Part shown: positions 45,486 through 55,450 of the stretch, piece after piece | How positions within the stretch are numbered: position 1 is the stretch's first letter | Layout of the letters: each line of letters starts with the position of its first letter | DNA from: an uncultured Caulobacterales bacterium | GTDB taxonomy: Bacteria > Pseudomonadota > Alphaproteobacteria > Caulobacterales > Maricaulaceae | Reading direction: 5' to 3' | Length of the DNA stretch: 59,530 nucleotides | Assembly (NCBI GenBank): GCA_937929915.1 | Contig: CALFUN010000021.1 | Span: forward strand, 1-59,530 | Position numbers and translations under genes: made by a program | Notes under the pieces: model-generated | Databases searched by the model: none | What the model was told of the DNA's origin: nothing | The model's input: only the letters and a program-made list of their open reading frames with translations

Positions 45486-46607
45486 TTATTTCATGCCTGC
45501 ACGGAAGCGAGTCACAAAACTTTCGAAGCTTCCATTTGCGATTTCCGTACGCATTCTTGCCATTAAATCTTGAAAATACGCAATATTATGCCATGAGAGC
45601 AACATAGCGCCTAATAACTCACCCGACCGTATAAGGTGATGAATATAAGCTTTACTGTAATCATTCGATGCGGGACAAGAAAATGATATATCCAGCGGGC
45701 TTTCATCTTCGGCAAATTCCGCTTTTTTAATATTATACGGCCCCTTATCCGTCCAAACTTGGCCATGACGACCAGAGCGTGTGGGAATCACGCAATCAAA
45801 CATATCAACGCCGCGGTAAACAGCTTCGACCAAATCAATCGGTTTACCAACCCCCATGAGATAACGCGGACGCTCTTTGGGCAGATAAGGCACAGTCACA
45901 TCAAGCGTTTCGCACATCGCCTCATGCCCCTCTCCCACAGCCAGCCCGCCAATGGCAAAACCCCCATAGCCGCCCGACGTCATTTCCGCGACACTTGATT
46001 CGGCGCTTTTACGGCGCAGTTCAGGAAATGTAGAGCCTTGAACAATGGCAAATAATGTTTGATTGTCTCGCTCGCCAAAAGCGGCAAGCGATCTTTGCCC
46101 CCATCGCAGCGATAATTCCATAGATTTCGCCGCAGCTTCATAAGGCGATGGAAATTCCGTACATTCATCAAGCTGCATAGATATATCTGCGCCCAACAAA
46201 TCCGCTTGGATTTCAATCGAGCGCTCTGGTGAGAGCATATGTTTAGAACCGTCATGATGGCTTTGAAATTCCACCCCCTCTTCGCTCATCTTCCGAAGCT
46301 TAGAGAGTGACCAAACCTGAAACCCGCCCGAATCCGTTAATATAGGCCCAGACCATCCACCAAATTTATGCAAACCGCCAAGGCGTTTGACCCGCTCTGC
46401 ACCCGGACGTAACATCAGATGATATGTATTGCCTAAAATAATATCAGACCCGGCCTGTTTGACCTGATCCATATAAAGACCTTTGACCGTCCCTGCTGTA
46501 CCAACCGGCATAAAAGCGGGCGTTTGAATATCTCCGCGCGAGGTCTTCAGCACCCCGCACCGCGCCGCGCCGTCACTTGCACGAATATTAAAAGGAAAAT
46601 GGGCCAT
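45486..46607 (-). CDS. tgt: Queuine tRNA-ribosyltransferase with degenerate zinc site
   Basis: The 373-residue enzyme exchanges guanine for preQ1 at the wobble position of certain tRNAs. The catalytic core is intact: [30 protein letters not shown] and DCVIPTR. The zinc site is not. E. coli has three Cys in the pattern CxCxxC plus His; here F309-S-C311-P-A-S314 replaces two of the three, leaving C311 and H340. The DNA supports this reading. It lies directly after queA, one base away, so the two queuosine genes are co-transcribed. Confidence 0.93.
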   Translation of the reverse strand: MAHFPFNIRASDGAARCGVLKTSRGDIQTPAFMPVGTAGTVKGLYMDQVKQAGSDIILGNTYHLMLRPGAERVKRLGGLHKFGGWSGPILTDSGGFQVWSLSKLRKMSEEGVEFQSHHDGSKHMLSPERSIEIQADLLGADISMQLDECTEFPSPYEAAAKSMELSLRWGQRSLAAFGERDNQTLFAIVQGSTFPELRRKSAESSVAEMTSGGYGGFAIGGLAVGEGHEAMCETLDVTVPYLPKERPRYLMGVGKPIDLVEAVYRGVDMFDCVIPTRSGRHGQVWTDKGPYNIKKAEFAEDESPLDISFSCPASNDYSKAYIHHLIRSGELLGAMLLSWHNIAYFQDLMARMRTEIANGSFESFVTRFRAGMK

Positions 46608-46608
46608 A

Positions 46609-47658
46609 TTATCTTTTCCAAATCAGTGAACTATCACCATAACTATAGAACCGATAGCCCGATTGCAGAGCATAATGATAGGCATGTTGCATGACATCCA
46701 GCCCCGCCAGAGCGCTGACAAGCATAAAAAGCGTTGATTTCGGCAAGTGAAAATTCGTCATCAATCCATCAATAATTTGAAACTCATATCCCGGGGTAAT
46801 GAATATATCCGTATCTTGCGTCAGGCTTTTGAGTTGACCATTTTGAGCTGCACTTTCTAGCGCTCGTAAAGAGGTCGTGCCAACAGCAATGATGCGGCGG
46901 CCATTTGTTTTGGCGGTATTAATACGCTCTGCCGTATCAGGCGAAATTTGATACCATTCGCTATGCATATCATGGCCGTCTGTATCTTGGGTTTTAACAG
47001 GCAAAAACGTCCCAGCGCCAACATGTAATGTGATATATTCAAAGACCACACCTTTAGCTTTTAAAGCAGCCATTAGGTCTGGCGTGAAATGCAGACCTGC
47101 CGTTGGCGCAGCCACCGAGCCTGTTTCTTGAGCATAAACCGTCTGGTAATCTTCAACATCACGCGCATCAACCGCACGTTTGCGGGCAATATAAGGCGGG
47201 AGCGGCGGATGACCGACAGACTCAATGGCTTTATCTAAATCTTCGCCCGTTTTATCAAAGGTTAAAACCACCTGCCCGCCTTGGCCTTTAAAGCTTACTT
47301 GCGCCGTAAGCTCGGCTCCAAAAGAGATAATATCATCTTGTTTCAAGCGCTTAGCGGGCCGCGCGAAAGCAAGCCATACGGCTGTGTCTTTGCGCTCTAA
47401 CAAGTTAATATCTAAGGTCACATCGCTCCCCCCGCCATGGGCCCGAGCGGGCCGAATAGCGGTGAGCGCGGCAGGTAGAACGCGCGTTTCATTCAGCACA
47501 AGCACATCGCCAGCCCGTAACAAATCGGGCAGATCATAGACATGCTTATCGGTTAACACCTCGCCAACATGCAAAAGCCGCGCGGAATCACGCGGCGATG
47601 CAGGCCGAAGCGCTATGGCACGCTCTGGCAGGTCAAAGTCAAATAATGAAACGTCCAT
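46609..47658 (-). CDS. queA: tRNA preQ1 ribosyltransferase-isomerase QueA
   Basis: The 349-residue enzyme uses S-adenosylmethionine to build epoxyqueuosine on tRNA after Tgt has acted. Family motifs are present: [15 protein letters not shown] at the N-terminus, [23 protein letters not shown] and [15 protein letters not shown]. It sits 27 bases after the cyclophilin gene and one base before tgt. Confidence 0.96.
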   Translation of the reverse strand: MDVSLFDFDLPERAIALRPASPRDSARLLHVGEVLTDKHVYDLPDLLRAGDVLVLNETRVLPAALTAIRPARAHGGGSDVTLDINLLERKDTAVWLAFARPAKRLKQDDIISFGAELTAQVSFKGQGGQVVLTFDKTGEDLDKAIESVGHPPLPPYIARKRAVDARDVEDYQTVYAQETGSVAAPTAGLHFTPDLMAALKAKGVVFEYITLHVGAGTFLPVKTQDTDGHDMHSEWYQISPDTAERINTAKTNGRRIIAVGTTSLRALESAAQNGQLKSLTQDTDIFITPGYEFQIIDGLMTNFHLPKSTLFMLVSALAGLDVMQHAYHYALQSGYRFYSYGDSSLIWKR

Positions 47659-47685
47659 AGTGGACGCCTTTCCAGCCTAAAGACC

Positions 47686-48144
47686 TTAATTGACAGTCAT
47701 TTTAACAATTTTCCCAGGATAGCGGGGCGGTTCACCTTTCGGTAGCGCGTCAATAAACTCCATCCCGCTCTCCACTTGGCCCCAAACGGTATATTGGCCA
47801 TTTAAGAAACTCGTGTCGTCAAAACAGATGAAAAATTGGCTCGATGCTGAATTTGGGTTTTGTGAGCGTGCCATAGAACATGTACCGCGCACATGCGGCG
47901 TAGAGTTAAATTCAGCCGGAATATTTGTCTTAGCACCGCCCATACCCGTGCCATCAGGACAGCCGCCTTGCGCCATAAAACCATCAATAACACGGTGGAA
48001 TGTGAGGCCGTCATAAAAGCCATCTTTTGCCAGTTGCGTGATTTGCGCCACATGTTGCGGGGCCACATCAGGACGCAATGTGATTACCACATCACCTGTC
48101 GTTCCGTCATTTGCATCGACGGTCATTGTTAGCGTTTCGGCCAT
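47686..48144 (-). CDS. ppiB: Cytoplasmic cyclophilin-type peptidyl-prolyl isomerase
   Basis: The 152-residue protein is a minimal cyclophilin. Active-site residues are present in FHRVIDGFMAQGG and in ARSQNPNSASSQFFI. No signal peptide is seen, so it should act in the cytoplasm. The ATG at 48144 (MAETLTM) is preferred to a TTG two codons earlier. It lies in the conserved queA-ppi-coaD-gyrA order, but here two further cyclophilins are inserted upstream. Confidence 0.93.
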   Translation of the reverse strand: MAETLTMTVDANDGTTGDVVITLRPDVAPQHVAQITQLAKDGFYDGLTFHRVIDGFMAQGGCPDGTGMGGAKTNIPAEFNSTPHVRGTCSMARSQNPNSASSQFFICFDDTSFLNGQYTVWGQVESGMEFIDALPKGEPPRYPGKIVKMTVN

Positions 48145-48190
48145 AATCAAGTCTCTCTTTTATGAAGAATTTCGTATAAATTTATATAAA

Positions 48191-49069
48191 CTAAAGCGTA
48201 CGTGACGGCACTACAATATCACAAATATCAGGATAAGTCCCGCTGGCTGTCTTCTGAGTTTCTAAAAACGCCCTAAAAGCGAGGCTATTGGTTTTCATCA
48301 CTTGCACGCGCGGGCGTGTCTCATCTGAAAGATCCGCGGCCACACGTACAGTTTCCATCTGATCGGGGATAAAATCACCCTCGCCAACAGTCCCAACTTT
48401 TGGCCGTTCAAGATATTTATAGCCCATAACCGTATTACCCCAAACCGAATAACTTGCATCTAAATGTTCAGCAATACCGCGCATGAGGAAAAACTGGCTA
48501 TTGGCAGAATTTGGATCACTTGTCCGTGCCATAGATGTAATCCCTTTACAGTGCAGGCCATAAGCTTCGACTTTTCCGTCTTTGGTCAAGAAAGCCTGTC
48601 CAATCGGTTGCGTTGCAATGGGTAGCGCTTTGAAAAACCCAACATCAATAGATTTACCCTCAGTTTCTCGCTGCGAGACGAGCGTCACTGACATTTGCTC
48701 TGAGCGGCGGAAGGTAAATTCACTTTCCATATTCGGCAGATCACTATCACCCGTGCCATTCCCGTTCGAACCGTCTCCTGTCTGGTTCATAAAGCCATCT
48801 ATGACACGATGAAATGGGACATTGTCGTAAAAATTGCTCCGGGCTAATGCTTTGACACGCTCTGTATGAATAGGTGCAATTTCAGGGTAAAGCTCAACAC
48901 CGATCATGCCATAAGCGGTCTTAATCAAAATCAGGTTTTCAGGATCAACATCTCGCCAAGCGTCAGCGGGCGTGTCTGCCCAGTCCTGAGGCGTTGCAGG
49001 GGTTTGCGCCAATGCAGGCGTAAAACTGGCCATTGCGAAACAAAGTCCAGCCATAAGACGGTTTTTCAT
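48191..49069 (-). CDS. Periplasmic cyclophilin-type isomerase, paralogue A
   Basis: The 292-residue product from ATG 49069 begins with a signal peptide (cleavage after PALA). The cyclophilin core keeps the active-site residues (FHRVIDGFMNQTGDG, SANSQFFLM). It has an insertion of about 45 residues between them, and a C-terminal extension ending in CDIVVPSRTL. It is closely related to the next upstream gene, indicating tandem duplication. An in-frame start eight codons earlier would disturb the signal peptide. Confidence 0.88.
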   Translation of the reverse strand: MKNRLMAGLCFAMASFTPALAQTPATPQDWADTPADAWRDVDPENLILIKTAYGMIGVELYPEIAPIHTERVKALARSNFYDNVPFHRVIDGFMNQTGDGSNGNGTGDSDLPNMESEFTFRRSEQMSVTLVSQRETEGKSIDVGFFKALPIATQPIGQAFLTKDGKVEAYGLHCKGITSMARTSDPNSANSQFFLMRGIAEHLDASYSVWGNTVMGYKYLERPKVGTVGEGDFIPDQMETVRVAADLSDETRPRVQVMKTNSLAFRAFLETQKTASGTYPDICDIVVPSRTL

Positions 49070-49103
49070 ATGTCTTTTCCTCTTAAAACACATAACAGAT
49101 TAA

Positions 49104-50015
49104 TTATAGCGTGCGCGAAGGCACAATTATATCACAAATATCAGGGTAAACCCCTTCAGCCGTTTTTAGGGATTTGAGATAATTCTTAAAAGCGGGACTA
49201 CTTGTCTTCATCACTTGCACCTTTGGACGCTCATTATCTGGTAAATCAGCGGCAACCCGCACCGTATTCATCTGATCGGGTACAAAATCAAGCCCCTGCC
49301 CAGACGTGCCAATCTTTGGCCGCTCAAGATGCTCATACCCCATAACCGTATTTCCCCATATTGTATATTGGGCGTCCAAATGCGCAGCCTTTGCGCGCAT
49401 TAAGAAAATCTGGCTATTGGCAGAATTCGGCTCATTTGTCCGCGCCATAGAGGTCACGCCCTTACAATGCAGGCCAAATGCGCCCACTTTATTGTCTGGC
49501 GTTTGCGTAGCCAGACTAATAGGCTGGCTCGCAACTGGCATGGCCTTAAAAAACCCAATATCAATAGATTGCTCACCATTTTGACGCGAACTCACAAGCG
49601 TAACGGCCATATCCGCGCTACGGCGAAACAGAAATTCTTGCTCTAAATCTGGCAAGTCACTCCCGCCTGTACCATCACCATTTTCTCCGTCACCAGTTTG
49701 GTTCATAAAACCATCAATGACTCGGTGAAACGGCACATTATCGTAGAATTTACGGCGCGCTAGCGTCTTGATACGAGTCACATGATTTGGCGCCATTTCT
49801 GGATAAAGCTCTACACCAATCACACCATAAGCCGTGTCAATTAAAATCAAGTTCTCAGGGTCAACATCACGCCACGCATTTGCAGGAATCTGGGACTCAG
49901 CATTGGCTGGCGTTGTAATCGCGGAAGCTTTGTCTGTTTTGGACGCATCAGGCGCGCAAGCTTGGATGAGACAAGCCGCCGTTAAAAATAGTCCAGCCGT
50001 AAAACGGTTTATCAT
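49104..50015 (-). CDS. Lipoprotein cyclophilin-type isomerase, paralogue B
   Basis: The 303-residue protein has a lipoprotein signal with the lipobox LIQAC, then a cyclophilin domain nearly co-linear with paralogue A: NAWRDVDPENLILI, FHRVIDGFMNQTGDG and SANSQIFLM, and the same C-terminal CDIIVPSRTL. The usual Phe after SANSQ is Ile here. The two paralogues differ mainly in their anchors, one soluble and one membrane-bound. The last bases overlap the coaD stop region, so it is read with coaD. Confidence 0.88.
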   Translation of the reverse strand: MINRFTAGLFLTAACLIQACAPDASKTDKASAITTPANAESQIPANAWRDVDPENLILIDTAYGVIGVELYPEMAPNHVTRIKTLARRKFYDNVPFHRVIDGFMNQTGDGENGDGTGGSDLPDLEQEFLFRRSADMAVTLVSSRQNGEQSIDIGFFKAMPVASQPISLATQTPDNKVGAFGLHCKGVTSMARTNEPNSANSQIFLMRAKAAHLDAQYTIWGNTVMGYEHLERPKIGTSGQGLDFVPDQMNTVRVAADLPDNERPKVQVMKTSSPAFKNYLKSLKTAEGVYPDICDIIVPSRTL

Positions 50016-50503
50016 ACATAAATCTCTTTTAAGCGGGCTTCGACTTCAGGCGTTACGAATTGACTCACATCACCGCCCAATCTGGCAATTTCTTTGACAA
50101 GGCGCGAAGCAATGGTTTGATATTGTGGATCAGCCATCAAAAACACAGTTTCAATATCAGGGTTTAAGCGGTCATTCATCCCTGCCATTTGAAATTCATA
50201 TTCAAAATCCGACACAGCGCGTAATCCGCGCACAATCATAGACGCGCCGCAATTCTCGACAAAATGTATCAATAAGCCCTCAAAAGGCTTCACCTGAACT
50301 TCGATACGATCGCGAAATGGCGCAACCACATTTTCAACCATTTCAACGCGTTCATCCAGACCAAATAACGGGTTCTTTGACCGGTTAATCGCGACCCCGA
50401 CAATCAGCTTGTCACACAAACGACTTGCGCGTTTGAGAATGTCCAAATGACCAAGTGTCATCGGGTCAAATGTACCCGGATATAACGCAATACGTTTATT
50501 CAT
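50012..50503 (-). CDS. coaD: Phosphopantetheine adenylyltransferase
   Basis: The 163-residue enzyme makes dephospho-CoA from 4'-phosphopantetheine and ATP. The nucleotidyltransferase motif is YPGTFDPMTLGHLD and the second signature is ASRLVKEIARLGGDV. Its stop overlaps the start of the lipoprotein cyclophilin by 4 bases. Confidence 0.96.
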   Translation of the reverse strand: MNKRIALYPGTFDPMTLGHLDILKRASRLCDKLIVGVAINRSKNPLFGLDERVEMVENVVAPFRDRIEVQVKPFEGLLIHFVENCGASMIVRGLRAVSDFEYEFQMAGMNDRLNPDIETVFLMADPQYQTIASRLVKEIARLGGDVSQFVTPEVEARLKEIYV

Positions 50504-50625
50504 AGCTTTGGCTTATATCGGCACGCACACAAGAATCCAGTAAAGAAACACATAATTGCAGGATTTTAAGGCCTTACAATCAAGGTTTATTATCCGAAAT
50601 ACAAGGTTTTACGGAACATAATCAA

Positions 50626-53391
50626 TTATTCAGCCGTATCCCCATCAAGCGTTTCAGCAACTTCATCCTCATCATCGCTGTCTTCAATACGTTCAATGGA
50701 GACAACTTTTTCTTCGTCTTTGACACGAATTACCGTCACGCCCCGAGAGCTACGCGAGACGATGCGGATATTTTTGACAGGACAGCGAATAAGTTGCCCG
50801 CCATCAGTCACGATCATAAGCTGGTTGTCATCTTCAATCGTAAACGACCGTACAAGCTTGGCATTATCTGCACCTTTGCGAGATAGCTCTTGCGCTGTCA
50901 CACCTTGCCCGCCGCGGTTCATACAGCGGTAATCATAAGAGCTGCTGCGCTTGCCAAAACCATCATCTGCAAGCGTTAGTAAGAATTGCTCTTGGGCTTG
51001 CAAAAAGCCCAAACGTGCCTCATCCAAACTCGTTTCAATATCTGTATCATCACTGCCATCATCCTCGGCCTCATCCCCTAAGGCGCGGCGCATGGCATTG
51101 GCGTGCTTCATATAGGCACGAGCCTCATCCGTTTCGACATCCACATGGCGCAATACGGCCATAGAGATAACTTCGTCTCCGTCCGCCAATTTAATCCCGC
51201 GCACACCTGATGAGGTACGGCCAACGAAACGGCGCACATCGGTGACACGGAAACGGATAGATTTACCCATGGCTGTCGTGAGCAAAAGATCATCATCTTC
51301 GGTACACAGACGCACATCGACAATCCCGTCGCCTTCATCTGGCTTCATCGCGATTTTCCCATTGCGGTTAACACGGGTGAAATCTGCCAGAGAATTTCGC
51401 CGTACACCACCAGAGCGCGCCGCAAACATAATGTCGAGATCTTTCCAGCTATCCTCATCAACAGGCAGCGCCATAATCGAATTAATGGTTTCGCCTTGGT
51501 CAAGCGGAAGCAAATTCACCAAGGCCTTGCCGCGCGTTGCAGGCCCGCCAAGCGGTAATTTCCAGACCTTGAGCTTATATGACATACCCGTTGAGGAGAA
51601 AAATAATACGGGCGTATGGGTCGTTGCGACAAAAACAGTTGTGACGTAATCCTCATCCTTCATCGACATGCCAGAGCGCCCTTTACCGCCGCGCCGCTGC
51701 GCGCGGTATGTATCAAGCGGGGTGCGTTTGACATAGCCGCCCGCCGTCACCGTCACAACCATATCTTCAACGGCAATGAGGTCTTCATCTTCAAAGTCAA
51801 GTCCGCCTTCAACAAATATAGAGCGGCGCGGTGTTGAATATTTCTCTTTTATTTCAGTAAGTTCTTCGCGAATGATAGACTGAACGCGCGCGCGGGAGCG
51901 CAGAATATCGAGCAAGTCTGTAATCTTCGCTGCCAGCTTTTCCGCCTCATCCGTAATCTCGCCCATTCCCAAAGCGGTGAGTTTGAGCAAACGTAAATCC
52001 AGGATTGCTTTGGCTTGTTCTTCGGTGAGTTGTATCGTCCCATCATCCAATAATTTTGAGCGCGGATCAGCAATGAGTTGAATTAACGCCCCCATCTCTT
52101 GCGCGGGCCATGTACGCGCTAATAGATTTTCTCGCGCCTCTTTAGGATTAGCCGAGCTACGAATGATTTTGATAATCTCGTCAATATTGGCAACGGCTGT
52201 GGCCATACCAACCAAGATATGTGCGCGGTCACGCGCTTTGCACAGATCAAATTTTGTCCGCCGCGCAATGACGTCTTCGCGGAACCCCAAAAAGGCTTCG
52301 AGCATATTACGCACATTCATTTGCTCTGGCTTACCGCCATTGAGCGCAAGCATATTAGAGCTAAAGTTTTGTTGGAGCTGCGAGAAACGAAATAGTTGAT
52401 TTAACACTACATCTGGAACGGCATCGCGTTTTAACTCGATGACAACACGCATACCCACACGATCAGACTCATCGCGCACAGCTGATATACCTTCAATGCG
52501 CTTTTCATTCACCAATGATGCGATTTTCTTAATCATCGTCGCTTTGTTAACCTGAAACGGAATTTCCGTGACGATAATCGCCATACGATCTTTGCGGATT
52601 TCTTCAATCTCGGTCACAGCGCGCATAGTCACAGAGCCGCGCCCCGTCAGCACGCCTTGGCGCGCGCCGCTTTGCCCTAAAATCAACCCGCCCGTTGGAA
52701 AATCAGGCCCAGGGATAATAGCGAGCAATTCTTCATCCGTCAGAGCGCCATTTTCTAAAATAGCAATCGCCGCATCAATCACTTCGCCCAAATTATGCGG
52801 GGCTATATTCGTTGCCATACCAACCGCAATACCGCCCGCCCCGTTAACGAGGATATTAGGGAAACGCGCAGGCAGCACGATTGGCTCACTCTCGGATGAA
52901 TCGTAATTATCTTGGAAATTGACCGTGTTTTTCTCAATATCGGCCAGCAAGCTCGCAGCAGGCTTATCCATGCGCACTTCGGTATATCGCATCGCAGCAG
53001 GCGGATCACCGTCTACAGAGCCAAAATTGCCTTGCCCGTCAAGAAGCGGCAGACGGAGTGAGAAATCCTGCGCCATACGCACAAGCGCATCATAGACTGC
53101 GCTATCGCCATGAGGATGATATTTACCGATCACATCACCAACAACGCGGGCGGATTTCTTATAAGCTTTATCGCGCGTAAATCCGTTTTCATGCATGGAG
53201 TATAAAATTCGGCGATGCACGGGTTTGAGGCCATCTCGTACATCTGGGATGGCCCGGCTGACAATCACGCTCATCGCATAATCAAGATAGGAGCGCTTCA
53301 TCTCCTCCTCAATCGTCACAGGCGAAACCCCGTCAGGCAAAGCCGCAGGCTCGTCAGGATTATTTTCGGGCGTATCTGTCTCGTCAGTCAA
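50626..53391 (-). CDS. gyrA: DNA gyrase subunit A
   Basis: The 921-residue subunit breaks and rejoins DNA in supercoiling. The catalytic tyrosine is Y136 in AAMRYTE. The quinolone region has Ser97 and Asp101 in [10 protein letters not shown], the residues of the sensitive type. The GyrA box QRRGGKG is present in the beta-pinwheel domain. An acidic insertion ([14 protein letters not shown]) interrupts the C-terminal domain, and the protein ends in a short acidic tail. The N-terminus has an acidic leader of about 24 residues before the conserved core. Confidence 0.97.
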   Translation of the reverse strand: MTDETDTPENNPDEPAALPDGVSPVTIEEEMKRSYLDYAMSVIVSRAIPDVRDGLKPVHRRILYSMHENGFTRDKAYKKSARVVGDVIGKYHPHGDSAVYDALVRMAQDFSLRLPLLDGQGNFGSVDGDPPAAMRYTEVRMDKPAASLLADIEKNTVNFQDNYDSSESEPIVLPARFPNILVNGAGGIAVGMATNIAPHNLGEVIDAAIAILENGALTDEELLAIIPGPDFPTGGLILGQSGARQGVLTGRGSVTMRAVTEIEEIRKDRMAIIVTEIPFQVNKATMIKKIASLVNEKRIEGISAVRDESDRVGMRVVIELKRDAVPDVVLNQLFRFSQLQQNFSSNMLALNGGKPEQMNVRNMLEAFLGFREDVIARRTKFDLCKARDRAHILVGMATAVANIDEIIKIIRSSANPKEARENLLARTWPAQEMGALIQLIADPRSKLLDDGTIQLTEEQAKAILDLRLLKLTALGMGEITDEAEKLAAKITDLLDILRSRARVQSIIREELTEIKEKYSTPRRSIFVEGGLDFEDEDLIAVEDMVVTVTAGGYVKRTPLDTYRAQRRGGKGRSGMSMKDEDYVTTVFVATTHTPVLFFSSTGMSYKLKVWKLPLGGPATRGKALVNLLPLDQGETINSIMALPVDEDSWKDLDIMFAARSGGVRRNSLADFTRVNRNGKIAMKPDEGDGIVDVRLCTEDDDLLLTTAMGKSIRFRVTDVRRFVGRTSSGVRGIKLADGDEVISMAVLRHVDVETDEARAYMKHANAMRRALGDEAEDDGSDDTDIETSLDEARLGFLQAQEQFLLTLADDGFGKRSSSYDYRCMNRGGQGVTAQELSRKGADNAKLVRSFTIEDDNQLMIVTDGGQLIRCPVKNIRIVSRSSRGVTVIRVKDEEKVVSIERIEDSDDEDEVAETLDGDTAE

Positions 53392-53495
53392 GTTATTTTA
53401 CCTTGCAATTCCCCATATCTCGAATCGAGACATTTAGATATTCAAGGCATAACATTAAGCCCCTCAAACGGCAAATTTTTAGGGCAAATTTAATC

Positions 53496-53581
53496 GCTTA
53501 GAGCCAAGTTTTTTCAAGTCAAATCAACGAAAAGCTCAAGCCCCTGAGAATCAGGCGAGCTTACACATCTCTTGGCTAAGC
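53496..53581 (-). terminator. Nested inverted repeats between the vWA gene and gyrA
   Basis: An inner hairpin (AAGCTC...CCTGA GAA TCAGG...GAGCTT, 53532-53562) is followed on the minus strand by four to five Ts and could terminate the vWA gene. Outer arms GCTTAG-x2-CCAAG (53496-53508) and CTTGGCTAAGC (53571-53581) enclose it. Confidence 0.45.
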
Positions 53582-54616
53582 TTAATTTGTGATGCGTGTA
53601 TTTAAACTCGCAATCGTTGCGCCAATCTGGTCAAAGGCTGCGCGAAATTGTTCGGCATTCCCGGCATCGAAGAAATGATTTTCAGATGGCTCTGATGCAC
53701 AAGCTTCTAATAAGGCTTGGCCGTTTGCAGGAGCTTCAAACGCCACTGTAAATACGCGTATACCGTCTAATTTGGCCTGATCACACAAAGCGAGTGTTTC
53801 AGTATCTGATTCTGATTGATTATTATTACCATCCGTCATGAATACAATAAATTGCTGCAAATCATTTGGCTGCACAGGATCAAATTTAAGAGCATTATAT
53901 CCCGCTTCAAAAGCATCTGTTGAACGCGTCCCGCCGCCAGCTTCTAAAGTTTGAATTTGCGAAATAACCGTGTCCCAGCCTTGTTCAGGCGCAACTGTAA
54001 ATTCTGGTAAAAATTCATTATTATAAACATTTAAGCTTGACCGAACCTGATTTCGTACCTTCCACGGCCGCGGCGCGCCGTCTTTAATAGAATCAAAAAG
54101 CGCGATTGACGCTGATTTAACAACATCCAAACGCGATGCGCCTTGGCTTGTATTTTTATTCATAGACCCAGAGACATCTAAAACCATAGAGATAGAGACA
54201 GGCCGCAAATTATCTAACGCATAAGATGTTTCCGCCATGGTTGAAACCATACCAGAGTCTTTGCCTAGAAACGCCGAAAAAAACAAATCTTGCTTTGCGC
54301 TGATTTTCACCATTAACGTTTCTGTCGCATCATCAAATACAATCTCATATCCTTCTAATTTAGTCCCTGCCCCCAGTGAATCCATATGAAATTCAATCGT
54401 CTCTCTAACCGTCCCCTTACGGCGATCGAGTTCAATGTCGGCCGCATGCGCGCCCGCAAGAGCCGCTGCATCTGAAATATTTTGCAAATTAGACCGCAAA
54501 GAATATAAGCGCGAGCCATCTATGGCTAAACCTGTAGCCATCATTATCATTGTAGAAATGACGCCAAATATCATTGCGACATTACCATCTGAATTTTCAC
54601 TAAACCGTCTAAACAT
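53582..54616 (-). CDS. TadG-like protein with von Willebrand A domain
   Basis: The 344-residue protein starts with FSENSDGNVAMIFGV, the TadE/TadG-type pilin-like membrane segment (about residues 13-32). The ISDAAALAGA motif of Flp pilus assembly proteins follows. The rest is a vWA domain with the metal-ion site DVSGSMNK, followed by a second conserved MTDGNN. It would be anchored in the inner membrane with the domain outside. No other tad/cpa gene is in the window, so it is an isolated copy, here between gyrA and ssb. Confidence 0.85.
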   Translation of the reverse strand: MFRRFSENSDGNVAMIFGVISTMIMMATGLAIDGSRLYSLRSNLQNISDAAALAGAHAADIELDRRKGTVRETIEFHMDSLGAGTKLEGYEIVFDDATETLMVKISAKQDLFFSAFLGKDSGMVSTMAETSYALDNLRPVSISMVLDVSGSMNKNTSQGASRLDVVKSASIALFDSIKDGAPRPWKVRNQVRSSLNVYNNEFLPEFTVAPEQGWDTVISQIQTLEAGGGTRSTDAFEAGYNALKFDPVQPNDLQQFIVFMTDGNNNQSESDTETLALCDQAKLDGIRVFTVAFEAPANGQALLEACASEPSENHFFDAGNAEQFRAAFDQIGATIASLNTRITN

Positions 54617-54774
54617 ATTTCACCAATTTCCCGACATGGAGCTTATAATAGGTAAAAATTATGTATATTTCATCAAGGCTTATAGTTAAACAAAGCTTGA
54701 TAAACCTTATAGATTCATAGTCAAATTTCTTGTAAATTTATGAAAAACTTACCTCAAGGCCTCATTATAAAACC

Positions 54775-55284
54775 CTAAAACGGAATTTCATCGTCCAGAT
54801 CAAAATTATCAGCGGGGCCGTCCATTTTAGACGCTGAACGCTGGCCGCCCATTTGATGATTGCTTTGACCTTGATTGCCATAGGCTACGCTGTCTTGATT
54901 ATATCCACCGCCGCTACGTTGTCCGCCGCCGCCTGCGCTATCGAGTAAGGTGAGATTACCCCCATAACCTTGCAGCACAACTTCTGTTGTATATTTATCA
55001 TTCCCATCGCGGTCTTGCCATTTACGGGTTTGAAGCTTGCCTTCAATATAAAGCTTGCTGCCTTTTTTGACATAACGCTCAACCACACCCACAAGACCCT
55101 CTTGGAAAATAGCAACCCGGTGCCATTCCGTTTTTTCACGCTTTTCACCCGATTGCTTATCGCGCCAGCTCTCAGAGGTTGCGACAGAGAAATTGGCGAC
55201 TTTACCGCCATTTCCAAATGTTCGAATTTCTGGGTCGTTTCCAACGTTCCCCACCAGAATGACCTTGTTTATGGAACCTGCCAT
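54775..55284 (-). CDS. ssb: Single-stranded DNA-binding protein
   Basis: The 169-residue SSB has the OB-fold (INKVILVGNVGNDPEIR, WHRVAIF), a Gly/Gln-rich linker and the partner-binding tip DDEIPF. It coats single-stranded DNA in replication, repair and recombination. It is divergent from uvrA, with a LexA box only 22 bases before its start. Confidence 0.97.
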   Translation of the reverse strand: MAGSINKVILVGNVGNDPEIRTFGNGGKVANFSVATSESWRDKQSGEKREKTEWHRVAIFQEGLVGVVERYVKKGSKLYIEGKLQTRKWQDRDGNDKYTTEVVLQGYGGNLTLLDSAGGGGQRSGGGYNQDSVAYGNQGQSNHQMGGQRSASKMDGPADNFDLDDEIPF

Positions 55285-55306
55285 TATATCACCTCTTGAC
55301 CATTTT

Positions 55307-55321
55307 GTTCTTTATATGTTC
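55307..55321. promoter_or_regulatory. LexA (SOS) box GTTC-N7-GTTC shared by ssb and uvrA
   Basis: GTTC TTTATAT GTTC exactly matches the alphaproteobacterial LexA direct-repeat operator. It lies 22 bases before the ssb start and about 130 before the uvrA start, in their shared promoter region. Both genes are classical SOS targets. Confidence 0.85.
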
Positions 55322-55450
55322 TAATCTATTCACAACGAGTCATCAAGCTCGTATTTACATCCCTTGTTTTGAACGCCTGCAGGCTCTAAGTCCACGCCTA
55401 AAGGTGAGCTATTCAGAGCTTTTCCACAATAAGCTGACGAGATTGTCCCT

